64,000 nucleotides of DNA from Pontederia crassipes. Its lineage: Eukaryota > Streptophyta > Magnoliopsida > Commelinales > Pontederiaceae. The notes below the pieces were generated by a model. It saw only the letters and a program-made list of their open reading frames with translations, ran no database searches and was not told the DNA's origin. Below are positions 13,412 to 26,562 of this stretch, piece after piece (position 1 is the first letter of the stretch; every line of letters starts with the position of its first letter). The position numbers were made by a program, and so were the translations under genes. The DNA lies in assembly GCA_030549335.1 (NCBI GenBank), contig CM060189.1, forward strand, positions 26,807,001 to 26,871,000, given 5' to 3'.

Positions 13412-14718
13412 AAAACACGCATTTAAAAGTGACGGAATCTTTTTTTAATCAGTGCCGGTATTGGAGACGGAGAACCCAACGAGTAATTAAACCGACATTA
13501 CATCGGGTCACTGCATCCTAGACTGCTTTGATCAATCTACCGTCCAAACTGATCACACGACTCAGGGAATAGACACTAGCTTGCTCTCTAATTGACTAGG
13601 GGATACCCTTTGTTATTATCGAATTCAATTAATTTGATTAGGTCACTTCTAATCATGTATATATCACTAAAATTTTACAAAAAATATATAAGTGAGAAAG
13701 AATGCTTACCATGATAAAATTTAATGACAGCATTTTGAAAAATTTATGTAGCGAAATTAAGTAAGAATCACAAAATTAAAAAATGGTTTTTTTTATAAAT
13801 ACTGTTTTTGCCTTCAGAAGTTGTTTTTAAAAAAGTTGTCCTTCTCTCGCATTTTCCATTTTCATCTTAGTCCATCATTGTCCACTTTTGCTTAAGACGA
13901 GGTAAATTCGTATTTATTTGAATTTGTGTGTCCCGTAGTTCCCACAAGATCTAACATTTATGACATTTCGTTAATAGGATTGATCCAATTTGATCAGCTT
14001 CAATAGAAATTTCTTTAAATAACACTATTTTTAATAATTTTAAAAATGTAATAAACCTAATATCATAAATGCATAAAAGAAAGTAATAGTAACTTACTAA
14101 TGAAGAAATATTAATATAAATTGATATTATTCTACTGTAAAATATTAAATTAATACGAAAATGAATCTCAACTTGTTAGTGTTGATTATTACGATTTAAT
14201 AGTTATTTACCATTTAATACTAGTGATAATATATTAATTTATTTTATCATAAATCGCTTCCCTTTTTATTTTATTTTCCTTTTAAAACACTTTTCTTTTT
14301 TATTTTCAGCTCTCTCTCTCCTCGTTGTTAATTGATTCTATATGTTAATTTCCTTTCTATTATTGTTACTTTCTGTTTTTCGATGTTTGATGCTAATTCA
14401 ATTATTTTTTTAATCTTTATTAGTTATTTTAAATTTATTCCATAAAAGATAAATTTAAAGAAATGTGTTAACTAAATATTGTAAATCCCAAAAAATTAGC
14501 TAAAGAGGCATTAGATAAGTGATTTCTTTCACAGTGTTGTGCGTTTGATTGAAGATATATGATATTATTTGGAATGTAAAAACATCAAAGAATGTAATTT
14601 AAGGAATCACATTTCAAGCAAAGTTGAATTTTCATGTTTGTTTTAATTTAATAAAGGAATCACATTTCCCTTCCCTCTCTCTCTCCCATAGTGTGGTCAT
14701 TGGAATGTGAGAAAGACC
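13412..14718. other. AT-rich spacer, no gene seen
   Basis: No open frame of note. At about 14,510-14,700, 'ggaatcacattt' words recur and a CT-rich tract is present, which is MITE-like, but the ends cannot be defined. Confidence 0.5.
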
Positions 14719-15190
14719 AGTGTTTTTAAAATCAGACCGGATCGGCCGGACCGATTGGTTCAACCGTGAACCGGCCATTGGTCTGATCCGGTTTAGTAGT
14801 AAAAAAATGTTTTATTAAAAAACTCGATTGAACCGGGTCAACTCGGTCAAAACTGGGTTGAACCGAAAAACCCGTTAAATCCGATTTTTTTCAAAAAGAG
14901 TAAAATAGATTAAAATACAAAAAGACAAATAGAAAAAAGAAAAGTCATATTATAGTATTAATGGTGGAAGAATATGAAGAGGAGAAAAATAAGCGATTAG
15001 ATTTGATAGGAGGAGAAAAAAAAAATAAGGGATTAGATTTTATAGAATGAATGTAAAAAATGATATTAGTAATACATTTGAATTTGAAAATAAAAAATAA
15101 GAAGGTAATAATAAAGTCAAATTTAAATAAAAGAGAAAATTGCCATAAGATGATAAAATTTAATTCATTATAAATAATTTATATTAAAAA
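14719..15190. mobile_element. CCGGTT-rich element end (copy 2 of 3)
   Basis: It begins 'ccagtgtttttaaaatcagacc' and continues through a run of 'gaccgg', 'gaaccgg' and 'ccggttt' words, followed by A-rich DNA. This phrase is a common plant repeat, and I read it as the terminus of a non-autonomous DNA element, possibly hAT-like given the CAGTGTT start. The right end was not located. Confidence 0.4.
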
Positions 15191-15960
15191 TTGAAACATG
15201 AATAACCCTCGCTCGTGCGTGCCGACGAGATCACGGGTGACACCCCCGCCCCCCGCGGACCGTCGGCAGTAATCGGGTGGGGGGTCCGGCCCCCTGCTCT
15301 GCGTTGAAAGTTAGAAGTCGAGAGGGAGAAGAGGTGGGAAGAGTTGATGGAGAGGCGGTCGGTGGAGGAGGGGGTAAAGAAGGAACCTCATCGTTGTCAT
15401 CGTGGGGAGTGAGTCAGAGGAACAATGACTGGGGACGGGAGGCACGATGGAGAGGAGTGCGGCGGAGGAGGAAGCGCCGGAGGGAGGGGGATCGAAAGGG
15501 GAGTGACGGAGAAGGAGGTGGCGGTCAGGGAGCAAGGAGAGGCTAACAGGGGGAAGGGCAACTCCCACTCCCCCTTGTGATCGGCGACCAACGAGCAGGG
15601 GAAAACACGAGGAGGAGGGAGGGGGGTGGGGGGTGGTTCGCCCGTTGCTACGACCGACGTCGGTCGTGTCGCAGTAGGGGGTGACCCTCCCCCCACTCTT
15701 TGCCCTTGCTGGCCACTGTTCCGACTATCAACGCTGTTGGTGCGCGCAGGGAAGGGGGGGGGGGGGGTCACCTCCTACTGCGCCCGGTGACGATCGTAGC
15801 ACCGGGGTTGATCCCACCACACCCCCCTTCTTCCCCTGCGTGCATCGGCGCCCAATGATCGTCAACGCGCGTAGGGGAAAAGGGTCGCCCCCTTGCTGTG
15901 ATGTGATCATCGTCGTGCATGGGGAAAGAGTAGGGGGCGGGCGACCTATATTTTATTTTC
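15190..15960. other. GC-rich island without a recognisable gene
   Basis: About 770 bp of very GC-rich DNA lies inside strongly AT-rich flanks. Open frames overlap on both strands (for example 15,277-15,546 plus and 15,397-15,771 minus). They encode only Gly/Arg- or Pro/Ser-rich low-complexity peptides and share no family motif. Poly-G runs (15,755-15,767) and 'cgtcggtcg' words are present. It could be captured gene-leader or TE-internal sequence, and no function is assigned. Confidence 0.45.
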
Positions 15961-17183
15961 TATATTTTTTATGATATGAGGGGTAATTTTGATTTTTCAT
16001 AACAAAGTTAACGAAAAATTTGATGGAAGACGACGGAAGGATTAAATTAAAAAAATCGTAATAGTTTAAGAATTAAAAAATAAATTTATAGTTTAAAATT
16101 AGATGTGAAAATTATGACATTTTAGAAATAATTTATGAAAATAACTCTTAGTAATATTATAATGATAATTTTATTCTTTTATTAATTTATATTATTCGAT
16201 TTGACCGACGATTCATCCGAAAAGTTACTATGGAATCTTCTTTTACTTGAGGACGACGCAAAGGGTGACGTTTACAAATTTGTAAGGACTTTTAAAATCA
16301 TTTCATCAATCAATGCATTGCACTGATTTCCATATGTGGGTCCTACTCAAAGAACACCCGCAAAGACAAGACTCCTCTTACTTGGCAATGATTGTACTTC
16401 TATTAATTTTCACCGAGTTCAATTATCTCTCAGCTTTCCAGGATACCAAAAAAAAAAAAAATTACCTCACAAACTATTAACCACCCAGAAAAATGGAATT
16501 TGTTGATGATTATGATGATATCTATAAACACTAGTACTGCATATTCAATCAAAATAAACAAAAATTAAATCAGAAAAATAAAAGGTATGAGAAAAAAGAA
16601 TCTGAAATTTTTAAAAAGTAGTCTAGCCATTTCTTTTAGTTCTAAGCTTAGATCTCTGATAAGCTGATTCCTTACCCTTATAGTGACAGGTACTATTTTT
16701 CAGTGTGTGTGCATGATTCATTACCCTTTTAGCAGGAGGTTCTACTTGCTTTAAAAAATGTTCTAAAAAAAAAAGTCATCAAATTTATAGTCTTCAACAA
16801 GCACTGAAAGCCACTGAAACACAACCTTCCTCAACATTTTTGACTGACTTGTGTTTTATTGTCCACTGCTAACCTTTTAAATTTTGATCATAAGGGGGTC
16901 TTTTATGGTATAAATGGTCATTGAGCACAAGTGAACCAATTTAAACGAAATAAGACTGAACTCTGATAGATAATAAAAATATCCAACAAACTGGAAGAGA
17001 TAAACTTTCGCACGAAGTGAACAAATTTGGAACATTTTTTCTGACTAATTATATATGATGCATAAACTTATTTGCTTTGCACTTTATTCATAAATGAATT
17101 CTATCCATCCATTGCCTAATTTGCTCCAAGGATTGGATGCACACATATATATGATTAGGCGTCGGCTTGGCTTCTGATCTTAA
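15961..17183. other. spacer and 3' flank of the SDR gene
   Basis: AT-rich intergenic DNA with no supportable open frame. The last 100-200 bp should contain the 3' UTR of the SDR gene read on the minus strand. Confidence 0.5.
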
Positions 17184-18410
<1,227 letters not shown>

Positions 18411-18452
18411 TGAATAATCTATTGGTGAGGAGCATGGGAGGAACGGCCCCCT

Positions 18453-18459
18453 TCTTATA
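18453..18459 (-). promoter_or_regulatory. TATA-like box for the SDR gene
   Basis: TATAAGA on the minus strand, about 45 bp upstream of the GA tract. A start of transcription about 30 bp downstream would give a leader of about 140 nt that includes the whole GA tract. Confidence 0.45.
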
Positions 18460-18499
18460 CGGACCAAAAGGCCATTTTGATTCACCAACCAGGGAATAG

Positions 18500-20050
18500 T
18501 ATATGTATTGACTACAAGTCAACGAGATGTGCATGCGGTCTTAGTATAATATTATTTGGTTGTTGTGTCTCTCAAACTGTTCATATGTGTACCAATGTTA
18601 ATTATGCACACATTTAGATATTCTTTTCTTCTTTTTCAATGGGCTATTTTGAAAAGAATTTGTGAGTTCGTCCACAAAAGTTTATATATATTTTTTTTTA
18701 TGAATAGACAATATCTCAGGTTGATCACATAAAAACTTAACATGGTACTCAATCATTTTGATTGGTCATGAATTTAGACACAAACGAATTTATAAAATTA
18801 AATTTAACGTCCTTCATTATCAAAGTTAGATCATGCTTCCTGTGTTGGAAAATTATGAACTCGCAGTGTGTGTACAAAATATGAAAATTCAAATTTAATG
18901 AACATATTTTTAAATTGTCTGTTTCTTGGGCAGGGTGCATGCAGTAATAAGCAATAGATGGAATACTGCAGACGATGGCAACATTCGACATTGACCAAAT
19001 TTCACCAACCATTGGTCCTTCACTAGTCCTCCTCTTCAAAGAAATCTTATTTCTCTTATACTAAAAAAAATAGATTGGTAAAAATTTGGACGGCTTATTA
19101 GATTAACACGTCACGATTTTATTTATTTTTCTTAGTACTCCCAAAGCGATCTTTATGTTTATAATATTTGAAAATTCAACACGTTAGTCAATCGAATTAA
19201 TAAATTTTAAATATCCTTATGGTGACTTTATATCATAGATAAAACTCATGAACGGTTTGGGATGATTAAGAATGAAGAATAAGGCTGAGAGGTCATCAGG
19301 AAAGTTTGTTTTCAATAAACGAAGAGACACATAAATTGGTTTGCACCCAGAGAGAGAGAGAGCTCCTTCACCTCCTTGCCGGCGACAACAGTGGCGGCAT
19401 TCGAAAGATCGGGGGGACCTCTGATTCGCCCTTCACCTCCTCTTCGACGGCACTAGCACCCTCGCTAACGAGATGCACTCCCTTTCTTTCTCTCTCACTC
19501 TCACTCTCGATCCAGACATTATAAGAAAAATGATCGACCATAATTAACGAAGAGATTCAAATATGATTGTTAAACATCGTTATTAATGCCTAGAATCGTC
19601 AACAATAAGGATAAAAAAAATCAGGTACTTAAGATTTTTATTTTTATGACTAAATGTCAAAAGTTAATTATAATAACAAGGTTAACCTTGACGTTAAAAT
19701 ATTCAAATTAATGACAATAATCTTGTTGTTAAAAATATTGACGATTCCAATAAAAAAATATCTCTCAAAATGCTATTAGTGATATTTATAAGATATACTT
19801 TTTTATTTTATTTTCATATTTTAAAATAAAAATTTAAATTATACTTTCTATTTTAATATTATTTTCAAGGTTTAATATCATTAATAAAAGATAAACAAAT
19901 ATCTTCTATCTTATTTTTTAATATTTATTTTTATTAATGTAATTAAGAATATCAACTGCTCTTTACTTATAATAATTAATACACATAATTAATAATATTT
20001 AATACACATACAAAGAGACACATAAATACATGAAAATAGAAGACAACGAG

Positions 20051-20106
<56 letters not shown>

Positions 20107-20380
20107 CGAGGTTACTGAATAGGTAGAGCATCTTTTCATTATATATAATTTTCATTTATGTTCACCATGCATTTATCTCGTGTTTTGATATGTTTTCATG
20201 CTCAAACATATGTTTTATTATTAAAATAATTTTTTTATGATTTTTCCACACCTATCTTATGATTTTTGGATATTATTACTTATTTTGATTATTTTCTATG
20301 TAGAAATATCAATCGACAAAATATGGACGAACATGGGCGAATACTCCCAACCTAAACACTTAGACAAATTTGAAGGCAAA
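18500..20380. other. AT-rich spacer with an (AT)n tract
   Basis: No gene is recognised. A GA-rich then GC-rich patch at 19,340-19,510 ends in 'cattataagaaaaatgatcg', loosely like a CACTA-type end. A long (AT)n run occupies 20,053-20,105. Confidence 0.5.
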
Positions 20381-20389
20381 TGACACAAT

Positions 20390-22450
20390 TCACTAGGCTA
20401 GCTGTCCAAAGCAACAAACAATAAGGAAAAAGTGATTTTTCACATCAGCTTGGTAGATTCCATTGTACAAGAGTAAGGAAGCTTCCTCTATACTTTTATG
20501 GACATGTGTGGACAATAAAAGGGCTACTGGGATAGTGGATAGGTGGCAAACCGAAAGGGAGAGAGAAGATTCCTTTTTCCTTGAAAGTTGGACAAGTGAC
20601 AAACCAAGAGACAGTCAAAGAGGGACCACAACAGATTCTTTTGACTGGAAATGTTGAAAATTGATTGAGGTGGTCCAAATAGCAGACACAAGGAGCTTCA
20701 GTCCCACTGAGTGTATTGGCTCAAACTAGCAAACAACATAAGTTAGGAAAGGACCAATTGACAACTATTTCTCCAGAGTAGGAAGAAAGCTTCCTCTGAA
20801 GTATTTGGAGTCACTAGAGGATGAAAATGCAACTGGAAATTGGCAATAGAGTGAGACTATAAAAAGAGTCTGAAGGAAACAAAGAAGGGGTTCATAGTCC
20901 TCTATCGATTCAACATTGTGTTGAAGAGGGATAGACAGGAGGCTGTGGTCAGCGGTCTCCCTTTTTCTTTTCTTTCTTTTTCTCTTTTTTATTTTTTCTG
21001 TTCTAAGTTTTTGTTATGTGTAACTCACCAGCCAACTAGTGGCTGGGGGATGTTGATTTTGAGATGTCTATGTTTTCTGCTCTTATATCTTTTGATATCA
21101 TCCTGTTTAAACGATTGTTGAACTCTTCTACTGTTCTATTGAAATCACCTTATGTTTTTTCTATGCTGAAGTGTTGTGATGGTTTCTTATTTTAATTGGG
21201 CTTTTGGGCTATGTCTACAACCCCCGAGAGAGTTATCTTCATCCTCTATCTAGCAGAACATCAAGAGGGATCGAAACTGGACAGTCATCCTATTTGTAGT
21301 GCAAGCTATTCTAGTTGTATGTTGCTTTGTATGAGTAATGGTGTTCGTTGAATCTGAGTTCAGGCATCGTATGTCCACTGAATCCCAGCCCGAGAGGGAT
21401 GTCTTCACATTGATTCCCTATATACGCACCAAGAGGTGGGACAAAGGTTCATTCATCAAAGATGGATTCATGGATTGCGTATTTTGAAGTTGGGTTTTTC
21501 TCTTCTCCTAACCTTGCATCTCATTGTCTTTTCGTTTTGATCCTGCTTTTATTGATTCCATGACCTCCTACTCTAGAGGAAACTTCCATTCTTTGCGACT
21601 GTGAAGAATCCGAGAGGGCACACATTCGCAAAGTCATCTTTAGAGAGGTCATTGCAGTCACCTTCATTTCTAAATTGGATCTTAATTGCTTGAACTTATT
21701 CGTTTCGTAAGGTGCTCAATCTCGGAGGTCCTCACCCGAGAGAGTTAATTTTACAAGCTGGAGCTCAGTTCAAGTCGAAAGGTCGTCTTGAAATTTTAAT
21801 TATCTCTTAGAGGATCCGGCAAGTCGAGATAATGCAGAACCAAGCTCAATCATTGTAAAGGAGATTCGATTTATCTATTCGTTTAATGCACACGAGAGTG
21901 CTACTCGGATTGAATATACGAACCCATCAACATGTGCAAACTAAGATGTTCGTGAGCACGAGAGTGTCACAAACGAGTTAAGTGATCTTTATCATGATGT
22001 GACCCTAATGTGCACGTTGAAGGGCAGTATACCATTTTTACTCTAAATTAAAGTTTAGAGAATGTAAATTCCAAGTGAAAACATTCCCCCATTCTTAGTG
22101 TTTATCTACACTGACCTCTGTCTACTTTTGCATTAAAAACCTATAAAAATTATTGTAACTTCATTTGCTGCATTTTTTAGTTTAGTATTATTTTATTTTA
22201 TCACTTTGGACAATACTTAGAGGCTTAAGCTTTTCCTTCGAAACAATTTTCATCAAGTGTGAACATTCAACTTTTTTTTGTGGATCGACCCTCAAGTACT
22301 ACACTGACAATATCGTATACTTGTGGTTCTCGTAGTGATAGTGTAGAGGATTTATAAATTTTAAAGCTTAATTCGACATTTTTCCTATGTAGTAGGGGCA
22401 TTCGCTTGTGTAGGGAATAAGCGAACATCTTTTACGTATTCCTCTACACA
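20390..22450 (+). mobile_element. retroelement LTR/leader-like non-coding tract
   Basis: There is a TATA-like 'actataaaaagag' near 20,865, then about 1.5 kb without open frames. 'CGAGAG' words recur every 70-200 bp (near 21,224, 21,391, 21,611, 21,741, 21,891 and 21,958). It ends with 'gtggatcgaccctcaagtac' (about 22,281). Such spaced CGAGAG words and a terminal 'cgaccc' phrase recall the untranslated leaders of large plant Ty3/gypsy (Athila/Tat-type) elements. No LTR pair or protein domain was found, so this is a fragment or a misreading. Confidence 0.35.
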
Positions 22451-23479
22451 GAACACATCAATTTTTTTGACCTTTTCTGCTCCTCATACTATACACACTT
22501 TATGTGCTCTATATTTTCGTGTAAAATGCTTATCTTTTATCATTTAATTAATTTAATAATTATAATTTATAATTAAATCGATTATATATTTTTAGATGAA
22601 ATAATATGTATTAATTGAGATAATTTGATAATAGAAAAGTATCATCTAAGGTTTAAAAGATTATAACTGTTGAATTAGTCATGTTTATTAGCATGGTTTG
22701 ATCACGATCAGCGACTAATTCGACAATCTCAATTTTGATCACATTTACTATTTAACACATACTTTAAATTAATATACAATTGTTCTATTAATCTAATAAG
22801 TAAAAGTAGTATTCTACATCCATTTTACGTAAAATTCTTCTTTCTCTTATATATATATATGAATTAATAGGAGTGTAACACACCCCTTAGGTGAAAAATG
22901 TAGAGCGCCTCAATCTGGGCCATCCATTTTGCATCTATGGTAAAAAAATTATCATTTTTCTCTCGCACGCATTGCTCCATGTGTGCCTTTCCTCCGCCAC
23001 CGTTGCCTTCCTCCTCCCCTCCTCCCTCCGAGCGTCGTTGTCCCCGTCGGGAACTTTGCAACCCCCTCCCCTCCGAGTGCCAGCGTCGTCGTCGGGGACC
23101 TCTGTTCAACTCCTCCCCTCCCCTTCGTCGTCGGCACCTGGAATGAGAAGTTCATCTTCTCTGACTGTCGCTGGCACCTAGAAGTTCATCTTCCTCCTCC
23201 CCTCTCTCACTCCCTTCCTTTGATTGCCGCCCCCATCCTCCCCTCTCTCGTCCCCATCCTCCGATCGCCTCGACCTCGATGGCTACAAGCCCCCGACACC
23301 CGGCTATCCTCTACGAGGGTTGGCAGCTCCCGACCATCCTATGTAAGCGCCAACATCGAAGGAGGAATATGCCTTTTGACCAGGACGTGGAAGATGCTCA
23401 AGTCGCGCATCGTGCTCGTTGTGATCTCCAGAGCTACCATCATGCTGCTACTGGGGCTGAAAGGGATGGTCCTCGCGCC
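22451..23479. other. spacer with GC-rich island (22,970-23,340)
   Basis: AT-rich DNA gives way at about 22,970 to a pyrimidine-rich, GC-rich patch ('cctccgccacc', 'ccccatcctcc') without a recognisable protein. The long frame at 22,983-23,576 starts at GTG, is low-complexity and runs into the LTR at 23,480, so it is not taken as a gene. Confidence 0.45.
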
Positions 23480-24064
23480 TGTCACAGGGTATTTTTTCGT
23501 GACACGATGTGCAAAGTCTCGTGGCGCCAACGCCGCTCAACTTAAGCTTGCGGCTCAAGCGTCCCACATTGCGTAATCTTGGGGAGTACCAAGTTTTCTG
23601 CCCTTGTGGTATAATCTTGTAAGGTCATCTTTATGAACATTTTTTCTTATGTATTGAGACCTCTTTACCTATTTCTTTACCTATGGTACATTAGGGAGGA
23701 GTTCACTAATGCCTTCCTAGGCCCATATGTATTCTATGTTTCTATATAACATAAGCAAGCTTTTCTAATTCTAGTGTTTGGCCTTGAGCGTGGGGGTGTC
23801 AACCCACATCGTTAATCCTTCTTAGATGCCATTTTGAATGTTAAGCGCTCAAGCGCATGCATTAATGCCTCAATGTGCTAATGTCATGGTTCCATAATGA
23901 CTCGTTGTACACTCTTGTTATGTCCGTGATTGAAAGCCTATAAAAGTGACTCTTGGCATAGTCATCTCAAACATACTTTTATTGAATACTCAAAATAGGC
24001 ATAGCTAGGTGCTCTTCGCCTAGTCGTCGCACATGGTCTTGTGTCTGAGAATGACCCTATGACA
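23480..24064 (+). repeat. 5' LTR of the gypsy-type relic
   Basis: 585 bp, starting TGTCAC and ending TGACA immediately before the primer-binding site. A TATA-like 'cctataaaagtgac' near 23,938 fits an LTR promoter. Confidence 0.65.
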
Positions 24065-24066
24065 AG

Positions 24067-24074
24067 TGGTATCA
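24067..24074 (+). promoter_or_regulatory. decayed primer-binding site (initiator Met tRNA type)
   Basis: TGGTATCA sits two bases after the LTR end. The following bases depart from the usual GAGC, so the site is degenerate. Confidence 0.55.
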
Positions 24075-24879
24075 AAATAGTTCATTCTGCTCGGATCCAT
24101 GTGACGATGACTCGTCCGTGTTGTTGCAATGTGTCCTGGTGTGAAAAAGTGCTTCTGCTCTCAAACCCCACTACGTCTAGGTGTACTAGTGCCATGGTCC
24201 TTGATCATGGACACCAACGACGAATGCTTGACAAGCTTCATCGCCACACGTATAATCATGCCTACAACAAGTTCCTCATGCACTTGTGTCGTGCCAAGGA
24301 ATGCTTGTCATGCATTATGATGATGGATCCATCGCCCCACAAAATCAGGATGGTCATGAGTCGTTCACTTGAGTGAATCACCACTCACATGTATAATTAG
24401 AAACCTTGAAGTGCTGCACTATGTCAAGAAGAGTGTCCTTATGCCCAGCTATGATGGTCTTGCATCACTCATTCTACGAGTTCACATGACATGCCCAACC
24501 ATGTAACTCAAGTACTCGCATCACATTTAGGGACTACCGTCATGCCTAGCCATGACAATCTAGCGCTGCTCAACGTTTTGTGACGTCGCATTGCATGCCC
24601 AGTCATGCAACTTGAGCACCCAATTGCTCCATGACAAAAAGTTGACTCAATGTTAAGCATCAAGGTCAACATCCTTTTATGACTAAGAAACATCATTCAC
24701 AAGTATCTTGTTGTGCCGCCAACCCAGCCTGCCGTGCATCAAGATGACTTCCGCTAATGGGACAAAGCGTCGATCTCTTGCAAATACTTTGGGACGAGCT
24801 GTCAACATGCCTCATCAAGTGTCCTCTTGCAAGCGGTATAATATCATCCATCAAGAGTTGAGATGAGCATACTACATGT

Positions 24880-26150
24880 CGACACGAACTGATGCTTCAA
24901 CTCCAATGTCTAATTTAGCAAATGGTCTGAGTGTCGGGCATTTGACAAATATTGGGATGCTGCTGCCAAGTGTTCCGTCGCCAACCGAAGGAAGACCCGC
25001 CCTTCCTTTCGGCCAATGTCTCGAGTAATCGAAGTGGCCTCCAAGATCGGAGTCCAAGGCTCAAAATACACATTGTTGATGTTGTCCTTTTTAACGAAAA
25101 TAGAGGTGAAGTTGGAAACTCTTATAATGAGTTCTCTAACATTAATCTGCTCGCCCTCAAGCGAAGCATCCCATAGATCGGTGAAGACCCAGAGCATCTG
25201 CTCTTTTGCGAGAGTTGACCACCCGGTGGACAAGTATGTCAAAGATACATGATCTTTGTCGACAAGCACAACGACATCACTTCGTCCGAACTATGATTGA
25301 ACGAGTATCGAATGTGCATCATCTTTGCTGACGAGCACAATGATATTATACCGTCTATACACAAAGATGTTACTGAAACTTTAAGGAGAGGTCCCATGAT
25401 CGAAAGAAGGCACGTCTCAAGAAATCCTATAAGATGCCGAGCTTATGGTGGTGTTGCCATTACGACGATGTGGATCGTGGTAATGTCGATCTCATTGAGA
25501 CAAGGGATGTGTTTAGACAGAAACTCATCAATTATTTTTTGCCCTGCCAAATCGATATTGGAGGTCAAGATTACATTGTTCAACATTAACTAGAAGGTAT
25601 GTTGAAGGAATATGTGAAAGAATTCATTGAGCGCCGCTTGTAGAACTCTCAAGTGGACGAAGGAACATTGTTGGCAATCTTCGTCAAGGGTTTGAAGTCT
25701 TAAGTTAGGACGGAGTTGGAATGAAGAGATTACCCCATCCTTCGCTCGATAGTCGCTACTGTTGAATCACTCTTGGAGTATTCCATGACGAACGTCACAC
25801 CACCAAAGCCCTCAAGCAAGGGCAATGGTGGGGGAGAGAAATCCAAGTCGCAAGGAGGCAAGATAAATTATTAGGACAAAGGGCAATGGCCATCAAGACA
25901 AGAGGATGAATTGTTTCTTGATAAAGTCAGACTGATCACATTGCAGCTTTTGTTATCATTGCATAAATAAGGACCCCGAATTGAACGAATGATCAGTAAG
26001 CGAAGCAGTCGAAGGAGTCCTCAATGAGTCTCGAAATGAAGTGGACATTCTTGGCATTGCATGACACTGATGAAGTAGAAGTCAAGGTAAAGAAGACGGA
26101 CACCAACTAGACAAGAGAAGTTAAGATTGAAGACGAGGACCTGAAGAAGT
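24880..26150 (+). pseudogene. retrotransposon gag pseudogene
   Basis: Reading the plus strand across several frames gives pieces that align in order with plant Ty3/gypsy capsid. These are 'YDDVDRGNVDLI' at about 25,460, 'FRQKLINYFLP' at about 25,518, 'LKEYVKEFIERRL' at about 25,600, 'LLAIFVKGLKS' at about 25,670 and 'ATVESLLEYS' at about 25,755. A decayed basic/cysteine part lies near 25,900. Stop codons and frameshifts interrupt it throughout, so it cannot make a capsid protein. It supports the class assigned to the surrounding element. Confidence 0.65.
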
Positions 26151-26195
26151 CTAGGCAACTGTGTTGAGGGAGTCACCGACTTTGGTAGAGAGGAA

Positions 26196-26562
26196 TCTCA
26201 CGGGCATTTCCTCGTGAGACGACACGCAAAACCTCGTGGGCCTAACGCCGCTCAACTTAAGCTTGTGATGGCTCAGTGCCATCATAAAGAACACATACAA
26301 TCGTTCTGCATTGTGTAATCTTGCGAAGTACTAAGTTATTCGCTTTTGTGGTATAATATTGTAAAGTCATCCTTATGAATGGTCAAATTACTCGTAGAGT
26401 ATTGGCCTTTTGCATTTTTTATTTTGTATTGAAACTTTTTTACTTATGATACATTAGAGAGGAGTTCATTAGTGTCTTTCTATACCCATATGTATTCTAT
26501 GTTTTTATATAATAGAAGTGAGATTTTCTAATTCTTGATCTGACAATGACCTTATGAAGCAC
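26196..26562 (+). repeat. 3' LTR of the gypsy-type relic (internally deleted)
   Basis: It matches the first about 300 bp and the last about 20 bp of the 5' LTR, with the middle missing. It is preceded by a purine-rich tract at 26,187-26,195. The right edge is approximate. Confidence 0.6.

Larger units (their letters stand above)
23480..26562 (+). mobile_element. degenerate Ty3/gypsy-type LTR retrotransposon
   Basis: Two diverged direct repeats bracket a broken gag region. LTR 1 is 23,480-24,064 and begins TGTCACAGGG. LTR 2 is 26,196-about 26,562, begins TCTCACGGGC, and lacks about 220 bp of the middle. Both share 'aacgccgctcaacttaagct', 'tgtggtataat', 'cccatatgtattctatgtt' and 'aatgacc'. After LTR 1 comes a 2-bp spacer and TGGTATCA, a decayed initiator-Met primer-binding site. 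Before LTR 2 lies a short purine tract (agagaggaa). No protease, reverse transcriptase or integrase is seen, and the internal part is only about 2.1 kb, so it was non-autonomous or internally deleted. Confidence 0.72.

Noticed and set aside
15277-15974. Overlapping frames on both strands in the GC-rich island
   Set aside because: GC-rich DNA lacks stop codons by chance. The peptides are low-complexity and show no domain.
19515-19770. CACTA transposon end suggested by 'cattataagaaaaatg'
   Set aside because: The match to a CACTA terminus is partial and no opposite end or 3-bp duplication was found.
22983-23576. 197-codon plus-strand frame
   Set aside because: It starts at GTG, is Pro/Ser low-complexity, and crosses the boundary of the LTR at 23,480.
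24910-25269. 119-codon minus-strand frame
   Set aside because: It is antisense to the gag pseudogene, where the plus strand carries the recognisable capsid pieces.
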